Made by a program: the position numbers and the translations under genes
Notes under the pieces: generated by a model
What the model saw: the letters and a program-made list of their open reading frames with translations, nothing else
The model's database searches: none
What the model was told of the DNA's origin: nothing
Source of the DNA: Hirschia sp964352025
Lineage (GTDB): Bacteria > Pseudomonadota > Alphaproteobacteria > Caulobacterales > Hyphomonadaceae
Length of the DNA stretch: 64,000 nucleotides
NCBI GenBank assembly: GCA_964352025.1
Contig: CAYGPZ010000001.1
Span: forward strand, 310,001 to 374,000
Direction: 5' to 3'
In this document: positions 34,274 through 43,648 of the stretch, piece after piece
Layout: each line of letters opens with the position of its first letter
How positions within the stretch are numbered: the first letter of the stretch is position 1

Positions 34274-35751
34274 TGGCTAGGAAAAGGCGTCCATAAAACA
34301 TCTGAAATTCGCCGCGCACCCGACGCTAGCACAACCAGTCTCTCAAAACCCAATGCGACACCAGATGCGTCTGGCATGTCATGCAGAGCAGCCAAGAAGT
34401 CCTCATCGATTGGATAGGTTTCCCCATAGAGTTCTGATTTTAGAAGCATATCGCTTTCAAAACGGTTTCGTTGTTCGGTAGGGTCCGTCAATTCACCAAA
34501 TCCATTGGCCAATTCTACACCGCAAGCGTACATTTCAAAACGCTCAGCAAAAAGGTCATCATCTGGGCACGGCCGTGCGAGCGCCGCTTCACAAATAGGA
34601 TATCGGTGCAGGAATGTTAGCCTCGATTTGCCAAGTTCAGGCTCGATTTTTGATACGAGGACCGCTGAGAAAATATCTGACCAGCTTGCGTCTTTTTGCG
34701 TAATCACACCAGCTTCGGCTGCTGCCAATGCGAAAGCGTCTTTATCATTCAAGACTGATTTTAGATCGATGTCGACATAGTGCTGAAAAGCTTGGCATAG
34801 TGTTAGGTATTCTGGTTGTTGGAAAGGATCACAAGTGGTGCCTTGCCAGGAAAATTCTTCAACCTCCATTACTTTTGCGGCATGCCTAGCAAGGCTCGCA
34901 CAGTCATTCATCATATTGATCAGTGGAGCGTCTTTTCGATACCATTCAATCATTGTGAATTCAGGAGAATGCAGTTTTCCAGCTTCACGGTTGCGATAGA
35001 CGCGTGCAAAATCAACAATTTTCGTTTCACCAGCAGCAAGAAGTTTTTTGCAGGAAAATTCTGGTGATGTGTTTAGATAAAGAGTCTGGTTTTGTGTCCC
35101 ATCTTCGTTCAGGAATTGCGTTGAAAATGCGTGCAGATGCGTTTCGTTTCCAGGCGAAATTTGAAGGGCACCAGTCTCCACTTCCAGAAAGTCCTGATTT
35201 TCAAACCAGCGACGCAATTCAGATTTGATTTTGTTGCGGGCGATAAGGAATGGACGGCGATCTTGATGATTGTCTTTATTCCACCAGATAGGTTCAGGCG
35301 ACCATATTTGATTGGCGTGTTGCAATTGCACGTCGTGCGTATTGCGATTGTGAACAGTGAGATGCTCATACTCATACCAACGAAGATAGTCCTTGATTAA
35401 GCGGATTTCATCGGCATTGGCTTCGGCCTTTAGAGCAGATGCACGTTCGGCATCTGACAAAACAAACAATAACGCTTCGAACGTGAAATTATCAATTTCG
35501 GCACGGTTTTTCACATAGTCTATAAATTGCGGCAACCAGTAGAGCAAAGCGGCTTCGCTGAGATAATAAAAGGCGCGGTGATCAGTGTTGGTGATATCCA
35601 ATTTTGGAAATCGATCAGATTTTTCCGCATGGATCCAATGCTTATCCGTCAAAACGGATGGACGACAAAATCGTCTCTGGATCTCTTGAGCTTCCATATG
35701 TCCGTCAGCAGGAAAGTAGGATAGTATTTTCACCGGTAAATGCCGCGTCAT
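34270..35751 (-). CDS. epmA: EF-P--(R)-beta-lysine ligase EpmA with an extra N-terminal domain
   Basis: The core (about residues 148-493) is a class II lysyl-tRNA synthetase-like enzyme. It opens with WWNKDNHQDRRPFLIAR; the motif-2 region is RVYRNREAGKLHSPEF, and motif 3 is GVALGFERLVVL. Such enzymes lysylate EF-P. Ordinary EpmA proteins are about 320-350 residues; this one is 493. The additional ~145 N-terminal residues include a YYLSEAALLYWLPQFIDYV block and a C-terminal helix, resembling DUF6714-type domains. There is no internal Met near the core start, so the fusion appears real. It is divergent from efp. Confidence 0.9.
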   Translation of the reverse strand: MTRHLPVKILSYFPADGHMEAQEIQRRFCRPSVLTDKHWIHAEKSDRFPKLDITNTDHRAFYYLSEAALLYWLPQFIDYVKNRAEIDNFTFEALLFVLSDAERASALKAEANADEIRLIKDYLRWYEYEHLTVHNRNTHDVQLQHANQIWSPEPIWWNKDNHQDRRPFLIARNKIKSELRRWFENQDFLEVETGALQISPGNETHLHAFSTQFLNEDGTQNQTLYLNTSPEFSCKKLLAAGETKIVDFARVYRNREAGKLHSPEFTMIEWYRKDAPLINMMNDCASLARHAAKVMEVEEFSWQGTTCDPFQQPEYLTLCQAFQHYVDIDLKSVLNDKDAFALAAAEAGVITQKDASWSDIFSAVLVSKIEPELGKSRLTFLHRYPICEAALARPCPDDDLFAERFEMYACGVELANGFGELTDPTEQRNRFESDMLLKSELYGETYPIDEDFLAALHDMPDASGVALGFERLVVLASGARRISDVLWTPFPSQ

Positions 35752-35943
35752 GGTCTGATATGCTCGTTTTCTTTGGTCTATATGCGTGAAATTACGAGTT
35801 AGACTTGGCGAAACTCGTATTGCCAGCTATGGGAAGGGTCAACTTCGCAAAATCGCGCGTTGGTCTTTGTTTTGTCTTCTTGATTTTCTCTTGGGCAGTG
35901 CTTTAGGCCATAACCCGCATTCAGGCAATAAAGGTAGGTAATC

Positions 35944-36516
35944 GTGGCCGTAGAAACAGCAGCCAATATTCGTAAAGGTAACGTCATTGAGCACACTGAC
36001 GGTCAACTCTATGTCGTGCTGAAGGCAGAATCTTTCCGTCCAGGTAAAGGGACGCCGACAACAACAATCGACATGCGTCGTATTTCTGATGGCATTAAAG
36101 TGTCAAACACATTCAAGACGCAGGAAAAGCTTGAAAGAGCTTTTGTGGAAGAAGTTGATTATACTTATCTATATCAAGAGGGTGAGAATTTTGTGTTTAT
36201 GCACCCAGAGACATTTGAACAAATCATGGTTCCTGAGGGCTTGATTGGTGAATCTACACCGCTTCTTCAAGAAAACATGACTGTTATTGTCCAAATCTTC
36301 AACGAGACACCTGTACTTGTGAAGTTTCCGGCGCGTATGACATTCGAAATTTCTGAGACTGAGCCAGTTGTCAAAGGTCAGACAGCATCTTCTTCATACA
36401 AGCCAGCCACACTTGAAAATGGCTTGCGTATCATGGTGCCACCTCACATTGGGGTGGGAACACGTATTGTCATCAATACTGAAGAAATGACTTACGAGAC
36501 ACGCGCTAAAGACTAA
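35944..36516 (+). CDS. efp: Translation elongation factor P
   Basis: A 190-residue three-domain factor that relieves ribosome stalling at polyproline. The N-terminal KOW-like domain has the modified-loop lysine (Lys35) in FRPGKGTP, a fit for the EpmA/EpmB beta-lysylation enzymes encoded next door. The start is a GTG with an AGGTAGG ribosome site. The C-terminal GTRIVINTEEMTYE is typical. It is followed by a strong terminator. The many Pro-rich linkers in this window (for example the subtilase and M23 lipoproteins) are plausible clients, by inference. Confidence 0.96.
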   Translation: MAVETAANIRKGNVIEHTDGQLYVVLKAESFRPGKGTPTTTIDMRRISDGIKVSNTFKTQEKLERAFVEEVDYTYLYQEGENFVFMHPETFEQIMVPEGLIGESTPLLQENMTVIVQIFNETPVLVKFPARMTFEISETEPVVKGQTASSSYKPATLENGLRIMVPPHIGVGTRIVINTEEMTYETRAKD

Positions 36517-36542
36517 GTCTTTTTACATGTCGTCTCAACATT

Positions 36543-36574
36543 AAAAGCCGTCCCATTTGGGACGGCTTTTTTTT
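36543..36574. terminator. Bidirectional terminator between efp and purH
   Basis: A 12-base perfect stem (AAAAGCCGTCCC/GGGACGGCTTTT) with an ATTT loop, followed by more T on the plus strand and A on the 5' side. It serves efp and, with its A-run read in reverse, the convergent purH. Confidence 0.9.
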
Positions 36575-36587
36575 AGTTCGTAATATT

Positions 36588-38180
36588 TTAGTGCTTGAAG
36601 TGACGCATGCCAGTGAAGACCATAGCGACGCCCGCTGCATCCGCTGCTGCGATGACCTCTTCATCGCGGACAGAACCGCCTGGTTGGATGAAGGATGTTG
36701 CACCAGCTTCAATCGCGAGAAGTAGACCATCCGCAAATGGGATAAAGGCTTCTGATGCTGCGGCACAACCCTTTGTGCGCGGCTCATCCCAGCCAGCTGC
36801 ATCCGCTGCGTCTTGTGCCTTTATAGAGGCAAGACGCGCAGAATCTACACGGCTTACCAAGCCCATGCCAAGACCAGCTGTTGAGTCTTCTTTTGCGTAG
36901 ACCATACAGTTTGATTTAACGTGTTTTGCAACACGCCATGCAAACAGCATGTCTTTCATTTCTTGCTCTGTTGGCGCACGTTTCGTCACGACTTTTAGGT
37001 CTTCGATCTCAATGCGGCCTGTATCGCGTTCTTGTACCAGCATACCACCAGCAATGCTGCGATAGTTAAGGGAAGGGGCTTTCGGGTCAGGCAAAGCATC
37101 GGTGATGAGAAGGCGAAGGTTTTTCTTTTTAGCGAAAACTTCTTTTGCTTCGTCGCTTGCGCCAGGTGCAATAACAACCTCTGTGAAAACCTGTGTAATT
37201 GCTTCCGCGGTGGCTGCATCAAGAGCTGTGTTAAGAGCAACAATACCACCAAATGCTGAGACAGGGTCACAAGCCAATGCTGCTTTGTAAGCATCAAGCG
37301 CGGTGTCACCAACGGCAACACCACAAGGGTTGGCATGTTTGATGATGGCAACTGCCGGACGGTCAGCGGGATCAAATTCGGCGACGAGTTCGTATGCTGA
37401 ATCTGTATCGTTCAAGTTGTTGAAAGAAAGTTCCTTACCCTGAATTTGCTGGGCAGATAGAACACCCGGACGGCTGTCCGGTGTGGCGTAGACAGCAGCT
37501 TTTTGGTGCGGGTTTTCACCATAACGGAGAGTTTGTTTAATCGCTCCACCGAAAGCTCTGATTTCAGGCGCATCATTTTCATTTTGCTTTGTGAACCAGT
37601 TTGAAATAGCAGCATCGTAAGCAGCAGTGCGCGCATATGTTTTAGCTGATAGGTGGCGACGCGTAGATTGTGTTGTCTGGCCATCATTAGCGACCATGTC
37701 TGCAATGACTTTATCGACATCAGAACCATCAGTACAAACAGCAACGAAGTCAGTGTTTTTTGCAGCGGCACGTAGCATAGCCGGTCCACCAATATCGATA
37801 TTTTCGATACAATCTTCAAAACCTTTACCTGCTGCAACGGTTGCTTCAAAGGGGTAAAGGTTCACATAAAGGAGGTCGATTGCACCAATATTGTGGTCTT
37901 TTGCTGCTTGAATGTGTGTTTCTAGATCGCGACGGTAAAGTAGTCCGCCATGAACAACGGGGTGGAGTGTCTTTACACGGCCATCCATCATTTCTGGAAA
38001 ACCTGTAAGGTCAGAAACATCTTTGACCGGTAATCCTGCATCGGCAATAGCTTTCGACGTTCCGCCCGTAGATACAAGCTCTACACCCATATCGACCAAT
38101 TTTTTCGCGCGTTCTATAAGGCCGGCTTTGTCCGAGACAGAAATGAGGGCGCGGCGAACGGGTGAAAGGCTATTAGTCAT
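36588..38180 (-). CDS. purH: Bifunctional AICAR formyltransferase / IMP cyclohydrolase
   Basis: A 530-residue enzyme for the last two steps of IMP synthesis. The N-terminal MGS-like domain holds the IMP cyclohydrolase (KLVDMGVELVSTGGTSKAIA). The C-terminal AICAR transformylase has the KHANPCGVAVG block. The length is normal. It is the downstream gene of a conserved-looking minus-strand neighbourhood with htpX, rsmB, rpe and heparinase, but is separated by 205 bases from the dehydratase gene, so it probably has its own promoter. Confidence 0.96.
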   Translation of the reverse strand: MTNSLSPVRRALISVSDKAGLIERAKKLVDMGVELVSTGGTSKAIADAGLPVKDVSDLTGFPEMMDGRVKTLHPVVHGGLLYRRDLETHIQAAKDHNIGAIDLLYVNLYPFEATVAAGKGFEDCIENIDIGGPAMLRAAAKNTDFVAVCTDGSDVDKVIADMVANDGQTTQSTRRHLSAKTYARTAAYDAAISNWFTKQNENDAPEIRAFGGAIKQTLRYGENPHQKAAVYATPDSRPGVLSAQQIQGKELSFNNLNDTDSAYELVAEFDPADRPAVAIIKHANPCGVAVGDTALDAYKAALACDPVSAFGGIVALNTALDAATAEAITQVFTEVVIAPGASDEAKEVFAKKKNLRLLITDALPDPKAPSLNYRSIAGGMLVQERDTGRIEIEDLKVVTKRAPTEQEMKDMLFAWRVAKHVKSNCMVYAKEDSTAGLGMGLVSRVDSARLASIKAQDAADAAGWDEPRTKGCAAASEAFIPFADGLLLAIEAGATSFIQPGGSVRDEEVIAAADAAGVAMVFTGMRHFKH

Positions 38181-38385
38181 ATAAGGCTCCAGCTATAAGT
38201 CATCTGCCTTATTGGGTAGGAAAGCCAAAAGAATAAACTAATGGGGTGCCCATTATCATGCGATAAGACAGATTGAATGTAATTTTGCATAGGGCGATAT
38301 CACGTGTTTGCCAAACGTCAAACAAGCCTATTCAATTTCAAACTAATGGGCCGCACGCTGTATTGTATTTACGGTAGGCAAATTC

Positions 38386-40374
38386 TTATTTGTCTTTGGA
38401 TCTTTTTCGCATTGGAAGTACGTTTGAATTGGCCCTATTTCCCTCTGTAAGGTTTTGGTTCTCTAGAGGCGGAATACCGTCATAAATTCCTAGTTCTGGG
38501 GCAATAGAAGATAGCAAATTAAGCGAAATATTGCGTTCTCTATTTTTTGCAGCGTCGACCATTTTTTCAATGGTTGGGGCTATAGCCGAGAGTGGTGGAT
38601 ATTTTGTCTCAGCTTTCAAAATATCTTCGACTTTAGTCTTTGCGACGCCTTCTTTCGGATAGAAAACCGTTTCTGATAATTTTTCACCGGGACGCAAGCC
38701 TGTGAAAACGATTTGTATGTCTTCGTTTGGTCTATACCCCTTAAGGCGGATCATGCGCTCGGCAAGTTTAAGGATTTCAACAGGCTGTCCCATGTTTAGA
38801 ACAAACAGGCTGGCTTCGTTAGACGCTTCGGTTGAATTTTTTAGAGCAGAGGCTTGAAGAACGAGAGAAGACGCTTCTTCAACGCTCATAAAGTATCTGG
38901 TCATGTCTTTGTCAGTAACTGTAACCGGACCACCTTCAGTTATTTGTCTTTCAAATAAAGGTACGACCGACCCTGTAGACCCAAGCACATTTCCAAACCG
39001 AACAATAGCAAAATTAGTTTGCGGAGCATTGGGTGCGAATGACTGGATGAAAAGCTCTGCGGCGCGTTTTGAAGCGCCCATGACATTGGTAGGCTGAACT
39101 GCCTTATCTGTTGAGATGAAGACGAAATTTTTAACGTTATACTCTGCTGACAGTGTGGCTGCTAATCTTGCTCCTTCAACATTTGTAAGAATAGCTTCGT
39201 TGGGGTTTGTTTCCATGAGAGGAACATGTTTAAGCGCCGCGGCATGGATGAAAATGTCGGGCTTTGCATTTTTAATTGCGGCACCTAAGCGTTTCTCTTC
39301 GCGGACATCTCCCAAAAGAGCGCGCCTCTGAACATTGGGGAAATGTTCAGCAAGATACATATCAATTTCATAGAGATTATATTCAGCGCTATCGTAAAGT
39401 GTGATCTCAGCGGGCCCTAGGCTGGCGCATTGTTTTACCAATTCCGAGCCAATAGTTCCTCCTGCTCCCGTTACAAACACGCGGGAACCGGAAATGAGTT
39501 TACTGACAATTACCCGGTCTAAATTACGTTCAGCACGAGACAGTAAGTCGGCCGGAGATACGAGGTTGTGATTTGTTTCACCATCAAAGCGAAGGCGTTG
39601 AACTGTTGCGTTATATTTTGATGCGACTTCTAATACCTTGTCCATTGAATCCCGGTCTAATGTCGAGCCTATCATGGCTAGCCATGGAGGAGCACCGTAG
39701 CGCGTGGACATGATGGACATGGCTTCATTGAGTTTTGATGCATCTCCCAGTACTTGAATGCCGCATATAGCGCGACCTGTATGATCACCACTTGTTTCGA
39801 TAATGGCGAGTGGGCGAACGGGAAGGCCGTCAGGGAGGTTGTCTAATTCTCTGATAATAGATGATATTTTTGAAGCGCGACCAACAAGAATCGCCGGAGG
39901 CTTTTCATCATCCGGCATTCTGAACGCGGCGAGTAATTGGCCGGTTGCGCGCGCCCGAGATGCCATCCGACCAAGTATCATTATCAAGATTAGGAGCGGT
40001 ATTTCGATAAGTACGCTCGACCTGAAAAAACCCTCAAGCCTGTTGGTCAGGAACATTATCGGAAGAAAAATCAAATTAGCGAGCAATGCAGCTTGCACGA
40101 TTCTACGTAAATCACTAGCGCTCGTATGGCGCCATACTTGGCGATAAACTTTAGTAATAATGAGAGCTGCTATCATGGCGATGGCTAGCTCGGCAGCATA
40201 GAGTGCCGTCGTGATTGGCGGAGGTGGGAGCGTTTCTAAAGCATTTCGGATATGAATTGCCGCAACCATCGAAACGATTGCAGCTATTACATCATATCCG
40301 ATGCAAATAGCGATAGCCCTCCAAGCTTGTCGTTGACCAATTGTAATAGCTCGGATCAAATCTTTACGGGTCAA
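38386..40374 (-). CDS. Membrane nucleotide-sugar 4,6-dehydratase (WbpM/FlaA1/PglF family)
   Basis: A 662-residue protein. The first 130 residues include about four membrane segments. A CoA-binding-like region follows, and then an SDR domain with FVTGAGGTIGSELVKQC. The active-site region STDKAVQPTNVMGASKR has Met in place of the usual SDR tyrosine, as in WbpM/PglF UDP-GlcNAc 4,6-dehydratases, so the product is probably a UDP-4-keto-6-deoxy-HexNAc. Such enzymes begin the pathways to bacillosamine, QuiNAc or pseudaminic-like sugars. The start is a TTG with GAGAG nine bases upstream. It could feed the glycan region at 0.6-9.6 kb, although that is an inference. Confidence 0.9.
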   Translation of the reverse strand: MTRKDLIRAITIGQRQAWRAIAICIGYDVIAAIVSMVAAIHIRNALETLPPPPITTALYAAELAIAMIAALIITKVYRQVWRHTSASDLRRIVQAALLANLIFLPIMFLTNRLEGFFRSSVLIEIPLLILIMILGRMASRARATGQLLAAFRMPDDEKPPAILVGRASKISSIIRELDNLPDGLPVRPLAIIETSGDHTGRAICGIQVLGDASKLNEAMSIMSTRYGAPPWLAMIGSTLDRDSMDKVLEVASKYNATVQRLRFDGETNHNLVSPADLLSRAERNLDRVIVSKLISGSRVFVTGAGGTIGSELVKQCASLGPAEITLYDSAEYNLYEIDMYLAEHFPNVQRRALLGDVREEKRLGAAIKNAKPDIFIHAAALKHVPLMETNPNEAILTNVEGARLAATLSAEYNVKNFVFISTDKAVQPTNVMGASKRAAELFIQSFAPNAPQTNFAIVRFGNVLGSTGSVVPLFERQITEGGPVTVTDKDMTRYFMSVEEASSLVLQASALKNSTEASNEASLFVLNMGQPVEILKLAERMIRLKGYRPNEDIQIVFTGLRPGEKLSETVFYPKEGVAKTKVEDILKAETKYPPLSAIAPTIEKMVDAAKNRERNISLNLLSSIAPELGIYDGIPPLENQNLTEGNRANSNVLPMRKRSKDK

Positions 40375-40405
40375 TAAACTATACTCTCTACGCTCTGTAC
40401 AAAAT

Positions 40406-42220
40406 TCAATTTTCTGAAATTCGACTTAATGCCCATCGTAACCTGTTTGGCGCTATCGTTCCATCTCCCATAGGATTAACTTTACAATAGATTGCAATTT
40501 GTGCTGCATGTTTACGCATTCCAGAAGCAGTGTATACCATTTTTTCAACACTAAGTGGCAGCTCGGATCGTAACTTCCAGACATTTTTAGTGTCGCTAAT
40601 TTTTAAAAACGCTGTTGTTTCATCGTCGCTTTGTGCGACATTTACATCTGGATGAAGCTGAAAGCGAAGCGCACAAGATATTTCTTCTTCAGTCACTTCG
40701 AGTGTTTCAGATAGCGGACGATAGACAGAGTCTTCGCCGGTTATCCGATTTCCATTTTTAGCGACATAAAGTCTTCGGCGATGAACGAGGCCATATTGGT
40801 CGCGCCATCCCGAGTGTTGACCTTCAAGGAGAAATTGGTCTCCTTCTTCCAGTCTTCTTGCAGAAACACCCGGTGGGCCAATGATTTCGTATAGGCCTGA
40901 GTCCGCGTTTCGAACAAACTCACCTGAATTTAGGTCATCGAGAATTAAGGTTGAAGAAGCCGCTGTCTGTCTTGCAGCATGGGACCATTCAGGATCAAGG
41001 TCTGGGTGTGACCCCATTGAAGTGATTATTTGGTTGGGACCATCAGTGACGTGGATCGAAAGACATGAAGCACTAGCAATCTCTGTATTCTCGCCTGTTT
41101 CAGACGCGCCGGTATCCATATAAAGGCTTAGGCTTCCTGCTTTAATGCGCTGAAACCCTGTTTGTTGGGCAAAGGCAAACTTTCCGCCACCATCGCCAAA
41201 AGGCGCTAATGCTGCTTTCGCTAAGCTATTCCATCCATCCGACCCGCTATTGGCGACAATCAATCCTTTTCCTTCAGTTTGAAGGAATTTGAGCATATTT
41301 TGCATGCGTGTTTGAGCGCGAGAAATAAAAGCAGGTGATTCTTTTCCCATTCTCAGCAGTAAGTCTTCAACAATAGAAAGGTCGATGAGTGTTTCTGCTA
41401 GGCGCGAAGGAGAACGGGAAACATGCCCTCCATCTTTGAGAATTTGTGCATCAATAACCTGTTCGAGCTCATTGAGCCCAGTTTCCAGATATTCTTCTCC
41501 GTCTGGAAGGCAAACTCCAGCGAGTGTTAAAGCAATGCTGCAACGAAATTTTGCACGCAATGATTTTGCATTCGAATAGCTCAACGAAATATGGTGGATT
41601 TGGCGAGCTAAGCATTCGAGCAGGTTTGATTTTTTTGATTCCGGGAGGCGCGAAATTGTAATTGGAGATGCAGATAGCCAATTGATAACGCGATCTGCTG
41701 TGACATCAATTCGCCAAGCTGTTTCATCCCATTTTCCAAATGCGTTTACCCAGCTAACGGTTAGACTGCGTGCGAGTTTCTCGCCATCTTCACCACAAGC
41801 TAACAGGTCTCTTAACCACTCAAAGCGATGTATTCGGTCTGAAAAGTTCACACTTGGAAATGGAGGTCCCCACGGAGCGCGTGCTGGTGGGACTTCCAGT
41901 CGATCAATTCCAAATTTCCATTGCCCAGCGAGTATGCTTTGACCTCTTTGGAGGAGGGCAGGGTGTCCGGATTTTGGACTTGCAAGTAAATTTGAAAATT
42001 TTGACGGCGTTAGCCGCATACGATACACGGTTGACGATTTCAATGGTTGACCATCTACGCCAGTAAACTCACACCAGCTTTCGGCATCTTTCATTTTTGA
42101 ATAAATGTCGGGGATAGGTGGTGCTGTGGGTGCATCGGATTCAGAAACAGATTGGGGTGTTGTTTCTTCAGTTTGTTCAAGCTCATCAGAACTATCTGTA
42201 TGAGGATTTTCCGATGTCAT
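40406..42220 (-). CDS. Heparinase II/III-family protein
   Basis: A 604-residue protein with an alpha/alpha-toroid N-terminal half and a beta-sandwich C-terminal half, as in the heparinase II/III family. The latter begins at ISRAQTRM and holds SLSIHVTDGPNQIITSMG and AAR-x-TAASSTLILDDLNSGEF, which has the conserved SSTL. The N-terminus is acidic and unstructured. I see no signal peptide. Alphaproteobacterial genomes often have this gene near rpe and purH. The substrate may be a uronic-acid-containing surface polymer. It is co-directional with rpe (45-base gap) and the dehydratase (31 bases). Confidence 0.8.
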   Translation of the reverse strand: MTSENPHTDSSDELEQTEETTPQSVSESDAPTAPPIPDIYSKMKDAESWCEFTGVDGQPLKSSTVYRMRLTPSKFSNLLASPKSGHPALLQRGQSILAGQWKFGIDRLEVPPARAPWGPPFPSVNFSDRIHRFEWLRDLLACGEDGEKLARSLTVSWVNAFGKWDETAWRIDVTADRVINWLSASPITISRLPESKKSNLLECLARQIHHISLSYSNAKSLRAKFRCSIALTLAGVCLPDGEEYLETGLNELEQVIDAQILKDGGHVSRSPSRLAETLIDLSIVEDLLLRMGKESPAFISRAQTRMQNMLKFLQTEGKGLIVANSGSDGWNSLAKAALAPFGDGGGKFAFAQQTGFQRIKAGSLSLYMDTGASETGENTEIASASCLSIHVTDGPNQIITSMGSHPDLDPEWSHAARQTAASSTLILDDLNSGEFVRNADSGLYEIIGPPGVSARRLEEGDQFLLEGQHSGWRDQYGLVHRRRLYVAKNGNRITGEDSVYRPLSETLEVTEEEISCALRFQLHPDVNVAQSDDETTAFLKISDTKNVWKLRSELPLSVEKMVYTASGMRKHAAQIAIYCKVNPMGDGTIAPNRLRWALSRISEN

Positions 42221-42265
42221 ATTATTCTTTTCTCCAGCGCAATTAGAATTAGAATCAAGCAGTGT

Positions 42266-42922
42266 TCATCCTCTTAACGTGGAAATCGCGGCCGCGTAAT
42301 TTTCTGGGCCTTTTTTAAAGACTGCAGATCCGGCAACCAGAGCATTTGCACCAGCATTGATGACTTTCTGGCAATTGTCGGGAGTAACGCCGCCATCGAC
42401 TTCGAGAATTGTTTTTGTGCCTAATTTATTTATGCGCTCTCTTATTTCTTCAATTTTACGCAATTGATTTTCTATGAATGATTGCCCACCAAATCCTGGG
42501 TTCACACTCATTATCAGAACAAGATCAAGTTCTTCTAACACGTAGTCTAGGATTGAGGCCGGTGTTGATGGGTTGAGTGCGGCTCCCGCCTTCTTGTTTA
42601 ATTTCTTGATCGCTTGCACAGTTCGGTGAAAATGCGGGCCTGCTTCTGGGTGGGCCGTAATTAGATCTGCACCTGCATTGGCAAAAGCTTCTAGATAGCT
42701 GTCCACCGGAGATATCATCAGATGAACATCGAATGGCTTTTGAGAGTGCGGACGTAGTGATTTGACTACATCTGGTCCAATTGTGATGTTCGGAACAAAA
42801 TGTCCGTCCATAACGTCAATGTGGACCATATCTGCGCCAGCTTCGTCAATGGCGCGGACTTCTTCACCGAGTTTTGCAAAGTCGGCAGCGAGAATAGAAG
42901 GGGATATCAAAATTTCAGACAT
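42266..42922 (-). CDS. rpe: Ribulose-phosphate 3-epimerase
   Basis: A 218-residue TIM-barrel enzyme that interconverts ribulose 5-phosphate and xylulose 5-phosphate. Signatures: ISPSILAADFAKLGEE at the N-terminus, the metal-binding HIDVMDGHFVPNITIGP, MSVNPGFGGQ and LEVDGGVTPDN. The length is typical. It sits upstream of heparinase and downstream of a glycine-zipper lipoprotein (73-base gap). Confidence 0.96.
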   Translation of the reverse strand: MSEILISPSILAADFAKLGEEVRAIDEAGADMVHIDVMDGHFVPNITIGPDVVKSLRPHSQKPFDVHLMISPVDSYLEAFANAGADLITAHPEAGPHFHRTVQAIKKLNKKAGAALNPSTPASILDYVLEELDLVLIMSVNPGFGGQSFIENQLRKIEEIRERINKLGTKTILEVDGGVTPDNCQKVINAGANALVAGSAVFKKGPENYAAAISTLRG

Positions 42923-42995
42923 AATTTCGCCTATCAGGAGTAAGTAAGGCGCGCAAGCACCTTACCTGTTTTCTCTGATATTTTATGTCTTGATA

Positions 42996-43511
42996 CTAGT
43001 ATCCGACATTAATATTTTGAGGAACAACGCGTGCGCGCTCACCATATTCGATAAAGATATCAGTTCCGTTTGGCAGTGCCATATCTCCTGCTTGCGCAAT
43101 TGATATGATTTCATCATTCTTCGCGAGACGGATCTTGTATTCATAGCCTTTTTGTTTGCCGCCTGATTTGGCGACTTGTTGACCGGCTATCGCGCCCCCA
43201 ACAGCACCAATAACACCAGCGATAGCTTTTTCATCATCACCACCACCGATTTGGCTACCTGCTATGCCACCAATGACCGCACCGGTCGCGACACCAAGTA
43301 AGCCATTATTTTGAGCTGTGATTTCTATTGCTCTGGATGCAACGATCACACCTTCATCAACACGAGAAATCCGACCAACTTCACTGCGTGAGTAGTCATC
43401 CGTGTTTTGGCTGGATGCACATCCGGTTATTGCAAGCGTGGTTCCGGCGAAAAGGGCGAAAGCCAGTTTTTGGACTGGCTTTGTTTTTGACTTGGTAATT
43501 GGCAAGTTCAT
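42996..43511 (-). CDS. Glycine-zipper 2TM-domain outer-membrane lipoprotein (SlyB-like)
   Basis: The start at 43511 was chosen over one 14 codons earlier because it places the lipobox (LAITGC) at a normal distance. The central GVATGAVIGGIAGSQIGGG and GVIGAVGGAIAGQQVA form the two glycine zippers of the family. SlyB-like proteins stabilise the outer membrane and respond to envelope stress. The C-terminus has a YEYKIRLAKNDEIISI region as in other members. It has no tight coupling to its neighbours and is probably a single gene. Confidence 0.88.
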   Translation of the reverse strand: MNLPITKSKTKPVQKLAFALFAGTTLAITGCASSQNTDDYSRSEVGRISRVDEGVIVASRAIEITAQNNGLLGVATGAVIGGIAGSQIGGGDDEKAIAGVIGAVGGAIAGQQVAKSGGKQKGYEYKIRLAKNDEIISIAQAGDMALPNGTDIFIEYGERARVVPQNINVGY

Positions 43512-43648
43512 GGGAGGTCTCCAGACTTGAAATCTAATGTGTGTTCGACGCACTACCTACTTTATGTTTGAGGCTTATGTGAGGCGAAAACACAGTTCTA
43601 TCTGCCTAGAAAACTGTCATTTTGTTCATGAATGGAGGCTGAATAGAC

